Shown: positions 16,007 to 25,991, numbered from the stretch's first letter. The stretch is 64,000 nucleotides of DNA from Shouchella patagoniensis (GCF_002019705.1 NZ_KV917377.1:3755649-3819648); one strand, 5' to 3'. The notes: generated by a model not told the origin, from the sequence alone. Numbers and translations: made by a program.

Positions 16007-17116
16007 ATGATTACACAAAAAACGGTGCTAACAATTGAACAACTAAATGAGAAAGTGACAGACATGATAAAACAAATTGGTGAAAAATCACCACACGCAA
16101 CGAATAAGGATGGGCATTATGACGATCTTACTGTAGATTGGTGGACTTCAGGTTTTTATCCTGGATTACTTTGGCTAATGCATGATGTTACTGGTGAAGT
16201 GTCTTATCAAAAAGAGGCTGAGGGGTGGAGTCGAAAAATCGAAGCTGCATTTGATGCGTATCCGATCGTGCTGCATCATGATGTTGGTTTCCAGTTCCTT
16301 TTAACCGCAGTGATGGATTACGAACAAACCGGCAATGAGGACGGTTTGCGAATTGGTTTAAAAGCAGCAAACTATTTAGCGGGTCGATTTAATCCAGCGG
16401 GTAATTTCATTAAAGCGTGGAATGGAGATGAGAAAAAAGGTTGGGCCATTATTGATTGTATGATGAATATCTCGTTGCTTTATTGGGCTAGCAATGTAAC
16501 AAATGATCCTAGTTACGCACAAATTGCAAATCACCATGCAGATACAACGCTCAAGTATGGAGTGAGAGAGGACGGAAGTACAAGCCATATCCTATCTTTT
16601 GATCCGTATGAAGGGACTTTTATTGAAGCCATTGGTGGTCAAGGTGAGGCAAGCGATTCAGCTTGGAGCAGAGGCAATGCCTGGGCATTATATGGGTTTG
16701 CTAATGCATTTAGACACACAGGGAATGAAACGTATTTGGCTGCTGCTAAGAGAATTGCTCATTATTTTATTGCTGCTTTGCCGAAAGATTCAATTCCTCT
16801 ATGGGATTTTAGGTGCACCGATAGAGAGAATGCGCCTAAAGATAGCTCGGCCGCAGCGATTGCAGCGTCGGGTTTACTTGAATTAGAAGAGTATGTTCCA
16901 GAAAATGAAAAGCCTATTTATGGCGGAGCAGCTAAGTCGATACTTGAAGGTTTAACAAATAATGCCTTAGCGCCCACACATTCAGAAGCAATTCTTACTC
17001 ATGCAACGGGGAATTTTCCAGTTGGTCGAGACGTTGATGTCTCCCTTATTTATGGTGATTACTACTATGTAGAAGCAATTGCTAAACTAAATGGTTGGAA
17101 ACGGCGGATTTTTTAA
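16007..17116 (+). CDS. Unsaturated glucuronyl hydrolase, glycoside hydrolase family 88
   Basis: A 369-residue cytoplasmic enzyme (no signal peptide), close to the family's usual size. The two Asp residues important in the Bacillus GL1 enzyme are placed at HHDVGF and IIDCMMN; IGGQGEASDSAWSRGNAWALYGFA and YGDYYYVEA are further family blocks. GH88 removes 4,5-unsaturated uronic acid from the non-reducing end of oligosaccharides released by polysaccharide lyases. ATG 16007 is preferred over ATG 16001, which directly abuts AGGAGG. It heads an operon with two permeases and a binding protein, so its substrate is probably imported intact. No lyase gene is in the window. Confidence 0.9.
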   Translation: MITQKTVLTIEQLNEKVTDMIKQIGEKSPHATNKDGHYDDLTVDWWTSGFYPGLLWLMHDVTGEVSYQKEAEGWSRKIEAAFDAYPIVLHHDVGFQFLLTAVMDYEQTGNEDGLRIGLKAANYLAGRFNPAGNFIKAWNGDEKKGWAIIDCMMNISLLYWASNVTNDPSYAQIANHHADTTLKYGVREDGSTSHILSFDPYEGTFIEAIGGQGEASDSAWSRGNAWALYGFANAFRHTGNETYLAAAKRIAHYFIAALPKDSIPLWDFRCTDRENAPKDSSAAAIAASGLLELEEYVPENEKPIYGGAAKSILEGLTNNALAPTHSEAILTHATGNFPVGRDVDVSLIYGDYYYVEAIAKLNGWKRRIF

Positions 17117-17140
17117 TCTGAAAAAAAACGGGGGTAAAGG

Positions 17141-18052
17141 ATGAAAACAGCAATCGAGGCACCTGCTAACGTTCAATCGAGCCGGAATAAATCAATGAAA
17201 TCGACTATTACTTGGTATTTATTTTTATTGCCGACGTTTTTAGGTATTGCTTGTTTTATCGTATATCCAGTATTCGAATCGTTCCGATTGAGTTTTTACA
17301 ACTCAAACGGAACGATTGAAACGTGGGTAGGCTTCAGTAATTATGAACGAGTACTCGGGCAGAGTGCATTCTGGAATGCGGTTTATAATACGTTTTATAT
17401 TGCCTTCTTTCAATTGTTACTTGCGATTCCGATTGGATTTGTATTGGCTAGTATGATTAATCGAATTCACCGTTTTAAAAGCTTATTTAAAGTTTTGTTT
17501 TTCTTACCTAATGTAACCTCAATTGTGGCAGCAGCAATGATTTTTATGTTTATTTTGCAGCCAGAAGTAGGGCTAATGAATCATATTCTTGATACGCTTG
17601 GTTTGCAAACATCACCATGGTTATCAGATCCTGCTACATCCAAATGGGGTGTTATTTTACTAACAATCTGGCACTGGATCGGTTTTGTCATCATCATTTG
17701 TTTGGCCAACTTACAAGCGATTTCTCCAGAGTTATATGAAGCATCTGAAATAGATGGAGCAACGTCGCTTCAACAATGGTTTTTTATTACGATTCCAAAC
17801 ATGAAAGGTACTTTTGCATTTTTGCTCATTATGGGATGGATCTCCGGGTTGCAACGATTCCAAGAAATTTTTGTTCTTGGAGGGGCGGGAGGGAGTCCTA
17901 GCAGGTCGCTCCAGACGATGGTTGCTCTTATATATGAGCGAGGCTTTGGTGGATTTGAATTTGGTATTGCTTCAGCCATCACTGTCCTTTTGTTCCTAAT
18001 CATTCTACTCTTTACGGTGTTTAATTTAAAATTAACTCGGTTGAAGCTATAG
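17141..18052 (+). CDS. Sugar ABC transporter permease, MalF-like (GH88 operon)
   Basis: A 303-residue membrane protein with a first segment TWYLFLLPTFLGIACFIVYPVFES, about six hydrophobic spans and the EAA loop ELYEASEIDGATSLQQWFFITIP. It follows the GH88 stop by 24 bases with a GGGGGTAAAGG ribosome site. Partner of the permease at 18065; it probably imports unsaturated oligouronides for the GH88 enzyme. Confidence 0.92.
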   Translation: MKTAIEAPANVQSSRNKSMKSTITWYLFLLPTFLGIACFIVYPVFESFRLSFYNSNGTIETWVGFSNYERVLGQSAFWNAVYNTFYIAFFQLLLAIPIGFVLASMINRIHRFKSLFKVLFFLPNVTSIVAAAMIFMFILQPEVGLMNHILDTLGLQTSPWLSDPATSKWGVILLTIWHWIGFVIIICLANLQAISPELYEASEIDGATSLQQWFFITIPNMKGTFAFLLIMGWISGLQRFQEIFVLGGAGGSPSRSLQTMVALIYERGFGGFEFGIASAITVLLFLIILLFTVFNLKLTRLKL

Positions 18053-18064
18053 GAGGTAGGTTGG

Positions 18065-18910
18065 ATGATAGAAGATCATAAAAAAAAGCAAAAGCTCGTA
18101 CAAATTATCTTATTTCTGTTACTTATCATTGTTGCTTTCATAGTCGTAGCTCCTTTTGTATGGATGGTAAGCATTAGTTTTGATCGAATGGCGAATATTC
18201 AAGTTCCTTTTCCACCGACGTTTATTCCCGACCTATTCTCCATCTTCAATTATGAACTTGTTTTTGAAAATGGACGTATTTTCAGTGCATATCTTAATTC
18301 AGCGTTTGTTACTTTTTGTTCGGTTGTGTTGCAAGTATTAGCAGCATTGCTAGGTGGGTATGCTTTCTCAAAGGGGACATTTAAAGGGAAAAAGTTATTG
18401 TTTATTATTGTCCTTGCTACCATGATGATTCCAATTGAAGCTCGCTTAATTCCACTATATTCAATGTTTAACGCAGCGGGGTTATTGAATACATTTTGGC
18501 CAGTCATCTTGCCTTCCATTTTATATGGATTTGGTGTTTTTTTAGCAAAACAATTTTTTGATCAAATTCCAGATAGTTTAAGAGAAGCGGCTCAAATTGA
18601 TGGCGCAAGTGAGTTCAGAACATTCTTTCAGGTCTATGCTCCTTTAGCGGGACCAATCACAGCAACGCTTGTTATTTTATCGTTTATGGGTAATTGGAAT
18701 GAATTTGTCTGGCCACTTGTTGTTTTAAATTCAGAGCGACTTCATACAATTCCTTTATTTTTAGCTAGTTTCTCATTAGAGAACGGAACATCGCTTGCAG
18801 GGATGACTATGGCGCTTGCTACGATGAGTGTCTTGCCGATTATTATCTTGTTTGTCTTTTTGCAACGTTATATCATTCAAAGCATTGCACTGAGCGGTTT
18901 AAAAGAATAG
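18065..18910 (+). CDS. Sugar ABC transporter permease, MalG-like (GH88 operon)
   Basis: A 281-residue membrane protein with leading hydrophobic segment QIILFLLLIIVAFIVVAPFV, the loop FPPTFIPDLF, and EAA motif LREAAQIDGASEFRTFFQVYAP. ATG 18065 lies 12 bases after the previous stop and behind AGGAGGT. Second membrane subunit of the GH88-linked importer. Confidence 0.92.
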   Translation: MIEDHKKKQKLVQIILFLLLIIVAFIVVAPFVWMVSISFDRMANIQVPFPPTFIPDLFSIFNYELVFENGRIFSAYLNSAFVTFCSVVLQVLAALLGGYAFSKGTFKGKKLLFIIVLATMMIPIEARLIPLYSMFNAAGLLNTFWPVILPSILYGFGVFLAKQFFDQIPDSLREAAQIDGASEFRTFFQVYAPLAGPITATLVILSFMGNWNEFVWPLVVLNSERLHTIPLFLASFSLENGTSLAGMTMALATMSVLPIIILFVFLQRYIIQSIALSGLKE

Positions 18911-18922
18911 GAGGAACTATAG

Positions 18923-20254
18923 ATGAAAATAATCCGTTTGCCTGCTGTCCTTATAACTGCATGTTCTCTGCTAGTTTTATCTGGGTGCTTGCCACAAGAA
19001 GAGTCAGAAGGAGAGGTAGTGGAAGACAGTGACTTAACGATTGCCATGATTGGAGGCTTTAAATTACAAGATACAACCGATCCGATTACAGCACAAAAAT
19101 CGAAGGGATTCTATGCTGTGAAAGAAGAGTTTGAAAGGTTGCACCCTGGCGTAACGATTAATTTTGTTATCATGCCATGGAGCAATTATGTTCCGAATAC
19201 GCAGGCAATGATTGCTGGAAGTCAAGCGGATGTCTATCAAATGCCAGGTGTAAATGATTTTGCTGCACAAGGGTTACTTGAACCACTTCAACCGTTTATC
19301 GATCAAGACGATTTTAATTTAAGTGTCTATCACGATAATTTAGTTGAAGGTTGGATGACATTTGGTCCTGACGATGATGAAATTGAAATCTATTCTCTGC
19401 CAGTACTTGGTGATGCTCGTTTCATTCAATACGATAAAGAACTGTTTGAACAGTGGGGAGTAGAACCGTTATCTGATTATCCATCCGTCGAAGAAGTGAT
19501 GACTAAAGCAAAACAAATGACTGGAGAAAACCCTGTCACCGGTGAACAGAATTATGGGATCTATTTCACTGGAACACACGACACGGCTCTCGCACTTGCA
19601 AATTTTATGGAAGGGTTTGACGGTGAATGGGGAACGGGCCAACGTTGGGAAGATATTGAGTTAAATTTTGACTCAATGGAAATGGAACAAGCACTTGAAG
19701 CAATGATTGAGCTGTCCAGTTATATGCCCAAGAGCTTTATTAATGGCCAAGGGAATGAGCGCTGGTTGACGTCAAGCAATAATATTGCAATCGCTGTGAA
19801 TCAAGGAAATGGAAACATGAAGCCGATCTATGCACAAGGACTTGAAGAACGTTTTCCTGTTGTTCAAAGTTTTAAAAATAATGATGGTGTGGGAAGCATG
19901 TTTTCTGGGAGCCCCTTTGCAATCGGGAAGACAAGTCAAAATAAAGATCTTGCTTGGGAGTTTATTAAATTTAGCTCAAGTGAATACTTTCAACGTTTCT
20001 TATGGGAAGAATGGGGAAGCACACCTGTTATAAAGGAAGCAGTTGAATGGGACAGTATACAGGAAATGGAGTTGATGATTCCAGTTCTTGAGGCAATGAC
20101 CACTGCAGTAACACCAAGGTATCCGTGGGCTTCATCGCAACCTCGATATATATTGCAAGCCAAAGCAGAAGGAGCATTAACGGGAACATTGACAGTTGAG
20201 CAAGCATTAAAGGAGGCTCAACAAGAAAGCACGGAATGGATCGATTCTCGTTAA
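18923..20254 (+). CDS. Sugar-binding lipoprotein of the GH88-linked ABC importer
   Basis: A 443-residue solute-binding protein with a signal peptide and lipobox LSGC (Cys about residue 22), an acidic linker (EESEGEVVEDSD) and a family 1 binding-protein body (IAGSQADVYQMPGVNDFAAQGLLEPL; GSPFAIGKTSQNKDLAWEFIKF). It starts 12 bases after the permease gene and closes the operon. Unlike the other importer, the binding protein comes after the permeases. The substrate is inferred from GH88 to be an unsaturated uronate oligosaccharide. Confidence 0.9.
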   Translation: MKIIRLPAVLITACSLLVLSGCLPQEESEGEVVEDSDLTIAMIGGFKLQDTTDPITAQKSKGFYAVKEEFERLHPGVTINFVIMPWSNYVPNTQAMIAGSQADVYQMPGVNDFAAQGLLEPLQPFIDQDDFNLSVYHDNLVEGWMTFGPDDDEIEIYSLPVLGDARFIQYDKELFEQWGVEPLSDYPSVEEVMTKAKQMTGENPVTGEQNYGIYFTGTHDTALALANFMEGFDGEWGTGQRWEDIELNFDSMEMEQALEAMIELSSYMPKSFINGQGNERWLTSSNNIAIAVNQGNGNMKPIYAQGLEERFPVVQSFKNNDGVGSMFSGSPFAIGKTSQNKDLAWEFIKFSSSEYFQRFLWEEWGSTPVIKEAVEWDSIQEMELMIPVLEAMTTAVTPRYPWASSQPRYILQAKAEGALTGTLTVEQALKEAQQESTEWIDSR

Positions 20255-20313
20255 GGACTTGCAATAACATCGATTAAACTCTTTTGAAAATAAGCACGCT
20301 TTGTCCATCTACC

Positions 20314-20342
20314 TACACAAAAAAGCGAACATTCTGTATAAT
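20314..20342 (+). promoter_or_regulatory. Likely SigA promoter of the acyl-CoA synthetase gene
   Basis: TACACA (20314-20319), 17-base spacer and a perfect TATAAT (20337-20342), 28 bases before the start codon at 20371. Confidence 0.55.
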
Positions 20343-20370
20343 GAACGCATAAGAAAGGAGATGGATAAAG

Positions 20371-21951
20371 ATGACAGAACGTATGCTACAAGCACCAGAC
20401 CAATACAACATTGCGATTAACCTTGAAAAAGAATCAAACCTTGATCAGCAAGCGATTATATGGCGAAATGGGAGCGGTGAAAAAGTAGAATGGACTTACC
20501 GCCTCTTAATAGAAAAGATGAATCGAATAGCAAACGCGCTCACAAAGCTTGGTCTGTATAAAGGTGACCCAGTGCTGCTTCTTTTTCCTAGAGTACCAGA
20601 AGCCTATGCGACTTATTTAGCATGTTTAAAAGCAGGTTTCGTTATTATTCCTTGTTCTGGAATGTTACGTTCAAAAGATCTTGCATACAGAGTCAGTCAT
20701 TCGCAAGCAAAGGGAGTGATCGCTTATGAAGGGTTAACTGCAGAGTTTAACAAACTCTCTTCAGAAGACGTACCTTCTGTGAACGTGCAAGCAACATTTG
20801 GCAAAGCGGAGGTTGGTTGGCAAGATCTCGACAAGTTGCTAGAAAATGAGAGCGTTTTCTTCGAGGGGGACACTCATAAGGATGAGATAGCATTTTTGCC
20901 TTATACATCCGGGACAACAGGGAATCCGAAAGCGGTTGTTCATACCCATGCTTGGGCATTTGCGCATTTACAAACAGCATCTACAGAATGGCTTGGAGTG
21001 GAAGCTGGTGACGTTGTTTGGGCAACTGCAGCTCCAGGGTGGCAAAAGTGGGTTTGGAGCCCATTTTTATCTGTAATCGGGAAACAAGCGACTGCGTTTG
21101 TGTATGATGGACCGTTTGATCCAAGAGTGTATCTTCAATTAATTGATGAATATAAAGTGGCTATTCTATGTGCCACACCAACGGAATACCGGATGCTGGC
21201 AAAAGAGGAGTCATTGTCTTCATTTAAACTCCAAAGCATTAAGCACGCTGTATCAGCGGGAGAACCTCTTAACCGTGCTGTTATTAGTACGTTTCAGGAA
21301 CAATTTCAGCTAACGGTAAGAGATGGATATGGGCAAACAGAAAATACGCTTTTAATTGGTACGATGGTTGGAATGGAGGAGCGTCCAGGTTCAATGGGGA
21401 AACCAACCCCTGGTAACGGAGTGACCATTTTAACGGAAGAAGGGGACGAAGCAAAACCTGGTGAAGTTGGAATGATTGCAGTCCATAAGTCCGCGCCAGC
21501 TTTATTTAAGGAATATTATAAGGATGAAGAGAGAACAAGACAGTCATTTCGAGGAGAATATTATGTAACAGGTGACCTTGCAAAAAAAGATGAAGATGGC
21601 TACTTTTGGTTCGAAGGGCGAGGGGATGACATCATTATTTCATCTGGTTATACAATCGGTCCATTTGAAGTAGAAGATGCATTAACAAAACATCCAGCTG
21701 TGAAGGAGTGTGCAGTGGTAGCCAGTCCTGATGAAATTCGAGGCAGCATCGTTAAGGCGTTCGTTGTTTTAAACAAACATTCCGAAGAACTAGACCAGTT
21801 AACTGAGGAGTTGCAAGCCTTTGTCAAAGCGGAAACAGCGCCTTATAAATATCCGAGAGTCATTGAATATTTAGAAGAACTACCTAAGACAATTTCTGGA
21901 AAAACAAGACGTGTTGAGCTCCGCAAAAGAGAATCAAAACCGACTTCGTAG
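20371..21951 (+). CDS. AMP-dependent acyl-CoA synthetase (medium-chain / acetyl-CoA synthetase-like)
   Basis: A 526-residue adenylate-forming enzyme: P-loop-like motif PYTSGTTGNPKAVVHTH (around residue 177), GYGQTENT motif, YVTGDLAKKDEDGYFWFEGRGDDII and the C-terminal PKTISGKTRR with the catalytic Lys. It activates a carboxylic acid to acyl-AMP and then acyl-CoA. Its layout is closest to the ACSM/medium-chain family. It has its own promoter and terminator and no evident tie to the sugar operons. The acyl chain cannot be assigned from sequence. Confidence 0.88.
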   Translation: MTERMLQAPDQYNIAINLEKESNLDQQAIIWRNGSGEKVEWTYRLLIEKMNRIANALTKLGLYKGDPVLLLFPRVPEAYATYLACLKAGFVIIPCSGMLRSKDLAYRVSHSQAKGVIAYEGLTAEFNKLSSEDVPSVNVQATFGKAEVGWQDLDKLLENESVFFEGDTHKDEIAFLPYTSGTTGNPKAVVHTHAWAFAHLQTASTEWLGVEAGDVVWATAAPGWQKWVWSPFLSVIGKQATAFVYDGPFDPRVYLQLIDEYKVAILCATPTEYRMLAKEESLSSFKLQSIKHAVSAGEPLNRAVISTFQEQFQLTVRDGYGQTENTLLIGTMVGMEERPGSMGKPTPGNGVTILTEEGDEAKPGEVGMIAVHKSAPALFKEYYKDEERTRQSFRGEYYVTGDLAKKDEDGYFWFEGRGDDIIISSGYTIGPFEVEDALTKHPAVKECAVVASPDEIRGSIVKAFVVLNKHSEELDQLTEELQAFVKAETAPYKYPRVIEYLEELPKTISGKTRRVELRKRESKPTS

Positions 21952-22044
21952 TTTTTTAAGATCATCGCGCAGCAAGTACCACTTGTTTTAGGTTGGATAG
22001 AGTGAGCAACTAGCAAATGGCCAGTACGTAACATCCCGTGGGAG

Positions 22045-22080
22045 AAGAACACCTTTACGTAAAGTGTGTTCTTCTTTATT
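22045..22080 (+). terminator. Terminator behind the acyl-CoA synthetase gene
   Basis: AAGAACAC (22045-22052) and GTGTTCTT (22066-22073) form the outer stem, with CTTTACGTAAAG extending it inside, followed by CTTT and an A+T-rich tail. Confidence 0.7.
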
Positions 22081-22189
22081 TATAAACGTCTAAAAGGGGT
22101 AAAGAGAGATGACGGAACTCATGGTCGAATCAGTGATTTCATGGTAATCTTTCATTAAAGTATAAGAGTGAATGAAAGAGGGGAAGCGA

Positions 22190-23146
22190 ATGAATAATCA
22201 ACAACCTATATTCTTAGAACCTGTATTCCAAGAAAGGCTCTGGGGCGGTCAGAAGTTAACACATTTTGGCTATGAACTTCCGTATGAACACACAGGCGAA
22301 TGTTGGGGTATTTCTGCTCATTCAAATGGGCTAAGCACAGTAAAAACCGGCCCGTATGCAGGTCACACATTAGCCGATCTATGGAAGACAGAGACTCATC
22401 TGTTTGGTGGCGAAACGACTGGTGAGTTCCCCCTGCTTGTAAAATTGCTTGATGCCAAACAAGATCTATCTGTGCAAGTGCACCCAAATGACAGTCAGGC
22501 GGCGAGACTTGAGGACAATGAAGCTTACGGAAAAACCGAATGTTGGTATGTTGTCGAGGCAGAGGAAGGCGCGGAGCTTATCTTAGGACATACTGCTACA
22601 TCAAAAGCAGAGTTTGAGCAAAAGATTAAAAAAGGCGAGTGGGATGAGCTCCTTAGCCGAACACTGATTCAAGCAGGAGACTTTTTTCATGTTCCGAGTG
22701 GGACGATTCACGCTATTGGGGCAGGAAGCGTCATACTAGAAACGCAACAAAGCTCTGATACAACGTATCGCGTCTATGATTTTAACCGTACAGATGATAA
22801 GGGAAATAAGAGAGAGCTGCATCTTGATAAAGCAAAAGAAGTTTCAATGATTCCACATCAACCTTACCCATCTCAACCTACGGTTATTGAATCTAGCGTA
22901 ATGCATAAAGTATTAAAACTTGTTTCAACAGAATTTTTTACGGTTTATAAAGCGGAAGTTGTCAACAAGTGGACTGCTTCTTTTAAAGCACCTTACTTGC
23001 TAATAAGTATTCTAACTGGTAGTGGTGAACTTCATGTGAACGGGATTACTTCTATTCTGAATAAAGGAGATCACCTTGTTTTGCCATGTGGGACAACTGA
23101 CTTTGATGTAACAGGTAAAGTGGAAATGATAATTAGTCATACATAA
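22190..23146 (+). CDS. manA: Mannose-6-phosphate isomerase, class I
   Basis: A 318-residue type I phosphomannose isomerase interconverting mannose-6-phosphate and fructose-6-phosphate. VFQERLWGGQKL, WGISAHSNG, LVKLLDAKQDLSVQVHPND (metal-binding Gln/His) and the later KTECWYVVEAEEGAEL and HVPSGTIHAI blocks are characteristic. ATG 22190 is preferred over ATG 22172 because AGAGGGGAAG lies between them. It ends just before a strong terminator and is flanked by the carbohydrate operons; a link to them is plausible but not shown. Confidence 0.93.
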   Translation: MNNQQPIFLEPVFQERLWGGQKLTHFGYELPYEHTGECWGISAHSNGLSTVKTGPYAGHTLADLWKTETHLFGGETTGEFPLLVKLLDAKQDLSVQVHPNDSQAARLEDNEAYGKTECWYVVEAEEGAELILGHTATSKAEFEQKIKKGEWDELLSRTLIQAGDFFHVPSGTIHAIGAGSVILETQQSSDTTYRVYDFNRTDDKGNKRELHLDKAKEVSMIPHQPYPSQPTVIESSVMHKVLKLVSTEFFTVYKAEVVNKWTASFKAPYLLISILTGSGELHVNGITSILNKGDHLVLPCGTTDFDVTGKVEMIISHT

Positions 23147-23154
23147 TGATAGCC

Positions 23155-23199
23155 ACCTCTAAGATCTTGGAATTCCCAAGCAGTCTTAGAGGTTTTTTT
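23155..23199 (+). terminator. Strong terminator behind manA
   Basis: ACCTCTAAGA (23155-23164) pairs perfectly with TCTTAGAGGT (23184-23193), with an inner TTGG/CCAA pairing, and is followed by seven T. Confidence 0.85.
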
Positions 23200-23307
23200 G
23201 AAGTGCGCTTTAAGTTGATTTTCCTAGAAATCTTGTTTTGGCTAAAAATCCTGTCGGTATGTACATGGAAAGAGACAGATGAAATTTGTAAACTAGTAGA
23301 AAGAATA

Positions 23308-23321
23308 TGTAAGCGTTTGCT
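23308..23321 (+). promoter_or_regulatory. Perfect cre (CcpA) site of the xylan operon
   Basis: TGTAAGCGTTTGCT satisfies the consensus TGWAARCGYTWNCW at every position. It lies 36 bases before the GH43 start, where bound CcpA-HPr(Ser-P) would block transcription while preferred sugars are present. Confidence 0.85.
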
Positions 23322-23357
23322 TTTCGGTTAATTATATTTGAAAAAAGGAGCGGTATT

Positions 23358-24998
23358 ATGATTCAAAATCCAATACTAACAGGCTTTCATCCAGATCCAA
23401 GCATTTGCCGAGTTGGTGATGACTATTATGTTGCTACATCCACATTTGAGTGGTTCCCAGGTGTGATGATCTACCATTCGAAAGACTTGAAAAATTGGCG
23501 TCTTGTAAGTCGACCTCTGAATCGCATAAGCCAACTGAATATGACTGGAAATCCAGACTCTGGTGGGGTTTGGGCTCCATGCTTAAGTTATGCAGATGGC
23601 ATGTTTTGGCTCATTTATTCAGATATTAAAATTGTTGAAGGAGCTTGGAAAGACGGACATAATTATTTGGTTACGTGTAATGAAATTGATGGGGAGTGGA
23701 GCGAGCCCGTTTATTTAAACAGCGCAGGATTCGATCCATCGTTATTCCACGGTGAGGACGGGAAGAAGTATTTACTGAATATGGTTTGGGATTATCGCCC
23801 TAATAAGCATTCGTTTAATGGGATTGCCCTACAGGAATATGATCATGCTCAGAAGAAACTTGTAGGCAAGTCGGAAATAATTTTCACTGGAAGTGAGCTT
23901 GGATTAACGGAAGCACCTCACCTTTATCAAATTGATGGTTATTATTATTTACTGACGGCAGAAGGTGGAACAAAATATGAACATGCGGCAACTCTTGCTC
24001 GTTCAAAAGATCTAACTGGACCGTATGAACTACATCCTAAAAATCCTATTTTATCAAGCTGGGGTAACCCTCTTCATCCTCTGCAAAAAGCTGGTCATGG
24101 ATCAATGGTTCAGACACAGGATGGACAGTGGTATTTAGCTCATCTGATGGCACGACCAATTCACCGACTAGGAAAAAAGATAACCGAAGAAAGAGGCTAC
24201 TGTCCGCTTGGTCGAGAAACAGCAATTCAAAAGATGGAGTGGGAGAATGGTTGGCCAATTGTAACAAATGGTCCTCTCCCGTCAACAGAAGTAGAGGCCC
24301 CGAATTTGCCTGAAGTAAAATGGGAGCAATCGTTTACAGGTAAAGATCTGTTTGAAGGCAAGGAACTGCTTCCTTGTTACCAGACGCTACGGATCCCATT
24401 TTCAGATGAACTTGGTGAAATAAAAGATGGAACGTTACGTTTGTTCGGAAGAGAATCGCTTGGTTCCAGATTTACTCAGTCTCATGTGGCTAGAAGGTGG
24501 CAAGATTTTAGCTTTGATGCTGAAACAGTGGTTTCCTTTAGTCCAGATTCATTCATGCAAGCCGCGGGGCTAGTTTGTTATTACAACACAGCAACGTGGG
24601 TCTCCTTACAGATTACGTGGTGTGAAAAGAAAGGGAGAGTATTACAGTTGCTTTCATCTGATCGAGGAAATGTCGCGGTTGATGGTGAATCGATTCCACT
24701 TCCCGATGAAGCCGAGTTTGTTTATTTACGGACAGCTGTACGCGAAGATATGTTTACTTTTACTTACTCGTTGGACGGACAAACGTATGAGAAGTTAGCT
24801 CCATCGTACTCTTCATATAAATTATCCGATGACTATGTTAATGGTGGTGGCTTTTTTACCGGCGCATTTGTTGGAATGCATTGCCAGGATACATCGGGGA
24901 ATCGCAGCACAGCAACGTTTACATCCTTCTCTTATAACCCAGTGTATGAAGACAAACATATGCATATAAAGAGCATGGAAAAGCAGGGAACGGTTTGA
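23358..24998 (+). CDS. GH43 beta-xylosidase / alpha-arabinofuranosidase, XynB-like
   Basis: A 546-residue cytoplasmic glycosidase (no signal peptide). The five-bladed GH43 domain begins [15 protein letters not shown] with the catalytic base Asp13; FDPSLF carries the pKa-modulating Asp, and LTEAPHLY (about residue 185) the acid Glu. Residues from about 320 on form the beta-sandwich C-terminal domain typical of XynB-type enzymes. It releases xylose or arabinose from short oligosaccharides. Ribosome site AAAGGAG. First gene of a tight operon with GH10 and GH67 enzymes behind a cre site. Confidence 0.92.
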   Translation: MIQNPILTGFHPDPSICRVGDDYYVATSTFEWFPGVMIYHSKDLKNWRLVSRPLNRISQLNMTGNPDSGGVWAPCLSYADGMFWLIYSDIKIVEGAWKDGHNYLVTCNEIDGEWSEPVYLNSAGFDPSLFHGEDGKKYLLNMVWDYRPNKHSFNGIALQEYDHAQKKLVGKSEIIFTGSELGLTEAPHLYQIDGYYYLLTAEGGTKYEHAATLARSKDLTGPYELHPKNPILSSWGNPLHPLQKAGHGSMVQTQDGQWYLAHLMARPIHRLGKKITEERGYCPLGRETAIQKMEWENGWPIVTNGPLPSTEVEAPNLPEVKWEQSFTGKDLFEGKELLPCYQTLRIPFSDELGEIKDGTLRLFGRESLGSRFTQSHVARRWQDFSFDAETVVSFSPDSFMQAAGLVCYYNTATWVSLQITWCEKKGRVLQLLSSDRGNVAVDGESIPLPDEAEFVYLRTAVREDMFTFTYSLDGQTYEKLAPSYSSYKLSDDYVNGGGFFTGAFVGMHCQDTSGNRSTATFTSFSYNPVYEDKHMHIKSMEKQGTV

Positions 24999-25990
24999 TG
25001 GGACTTGCCAGTATGTATGAAGATTATTTTCGGATTGGTGCAGCTTGTGCGCCAGACCGACTAGATAAACAAGGAATGCATATTGCTGAACACTACCGTT
25101 CAATAACAGCTGAAAATTGTATGAAGCCAATGGAGATTCAGCCAGCGGAAGGCTTATTTGATTTTCGTCAAGCTGATAAATTAGTCGATTATGCCTTTGA
25201 ACATCAACTTGATGTTCGTGGTCATACGCTAGTTTGGCATAATCAAACTGGCGAATGGATGTTTAAAGACGGAAACAATCATGTCACAAAAGAAACATTA
25301 TTTTCTCGGATGAAAACGCATATCGCAACGGTTATGGCACGCTATCCTCTGATTAAAAGTTGGGATGTGATAAATGAAGCAATTGCAGACGAAGACAACC
25401 GTTTTTTACGAGAATCCATGTATTCTCGTATTGCTGGTGAATCCTATATCGAACATGCCTTTGAATGTGCCCATGAAGCAAACCAGAGTGCAAACTTGTT
25501 TTACAATGATTACAATGAGTCTGACCCTAAAAAGCGAGATAAAATTGTCCGGCTTTTAAAAGGCTTACTCGAAAAAGGCATTCCTGTGCATGGCATTGGG
25601 ATGCAAGGACATTGGAACTTATATGGTCCTTCAATTGAAGAGATTCAAGCAGCAATTGAAGCATATGCCTCATTGGGGTTGCGTATAGAAGTAACGGAGC
25701 TTGATCTCTCTCTGTTTGATTGGAACGATCGACGATGCGATTTGCTTGAACCGACAAGTGAAATGTTAGAACTGCAAGCGAATCGTTATGATGAGATCTT
25801 TTCTTTGTTTCGATCTTATAAAGACGTCATTGATTCTGTTACTTTCTGGGGGGCTGCTGATGATTACACATGGTTAAGTGATTTCCCAGTTAAAGGGCGC
25901 AAAAATTGGCCGTTCTTATTTGATGATCGATTTCAGCCAAAAGAAAGTTATAAAAGAGTGACACATTTTAGTCGATTGGAGCGAGTGTGA
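24998..25990 (+). CDS. Intracellular GH10 endo-1,4-beta-xylanase
   Basis: A 330-residue GH10 catalytic domain without signal peptide or carbohydrate-binding module, so it acts in the cytoplasm on imported xylo-oligosaccharides. The acid/base Glu is in WDVINEAI (about residue 127) and the nucleophile in EVTELDLS (about 234); HTLVWHNQTGEWMF and the final WGAADDYTWL are family hallmarks. ATG 24998 overlaps the GH43 stop by one base (TGATG), giving translational coupling. Similar intracellular xylanases occur with GH67 in Geobacillus and Paenibacillus. Confidence 0.93.
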   Translation: MGLASMYEDYFRIGAACAPDRLDKQGMHIAEHYRSITAENCMKPMEIQPAEGLFDFRQADKLVDYAFEHQLDVRGHTLVWHNQTGEWMFKDGNNHVTKETLFSRMKTHIATVMARYPLIKSWDVINEAIADEDNRFLRESMYSRIAGESYIEHAFECAHEANQSANLFYNDYNESDPKKRDKIVRLLKGLLEKGIPVHGIGMQGHWNLYGPSIEEIQAAIEAYASLGLRIEVTELDLSLFDWNDRRCDLLEPTSEMLELQANRYDEIFSLFRSYKDVIDSVTFWGAADDYTWLSDFPVKGRKNWPFLFDDRFQPKESYKRVTHFSRLERV

Positions 25991-25991
25991 G

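Noticed and set aside
23146-23331. 61-codon frame between manA and the GH43 gene
   Set aside because: It covers the manA terminator and the cre site, has no ribosome site and reads as random sequence.
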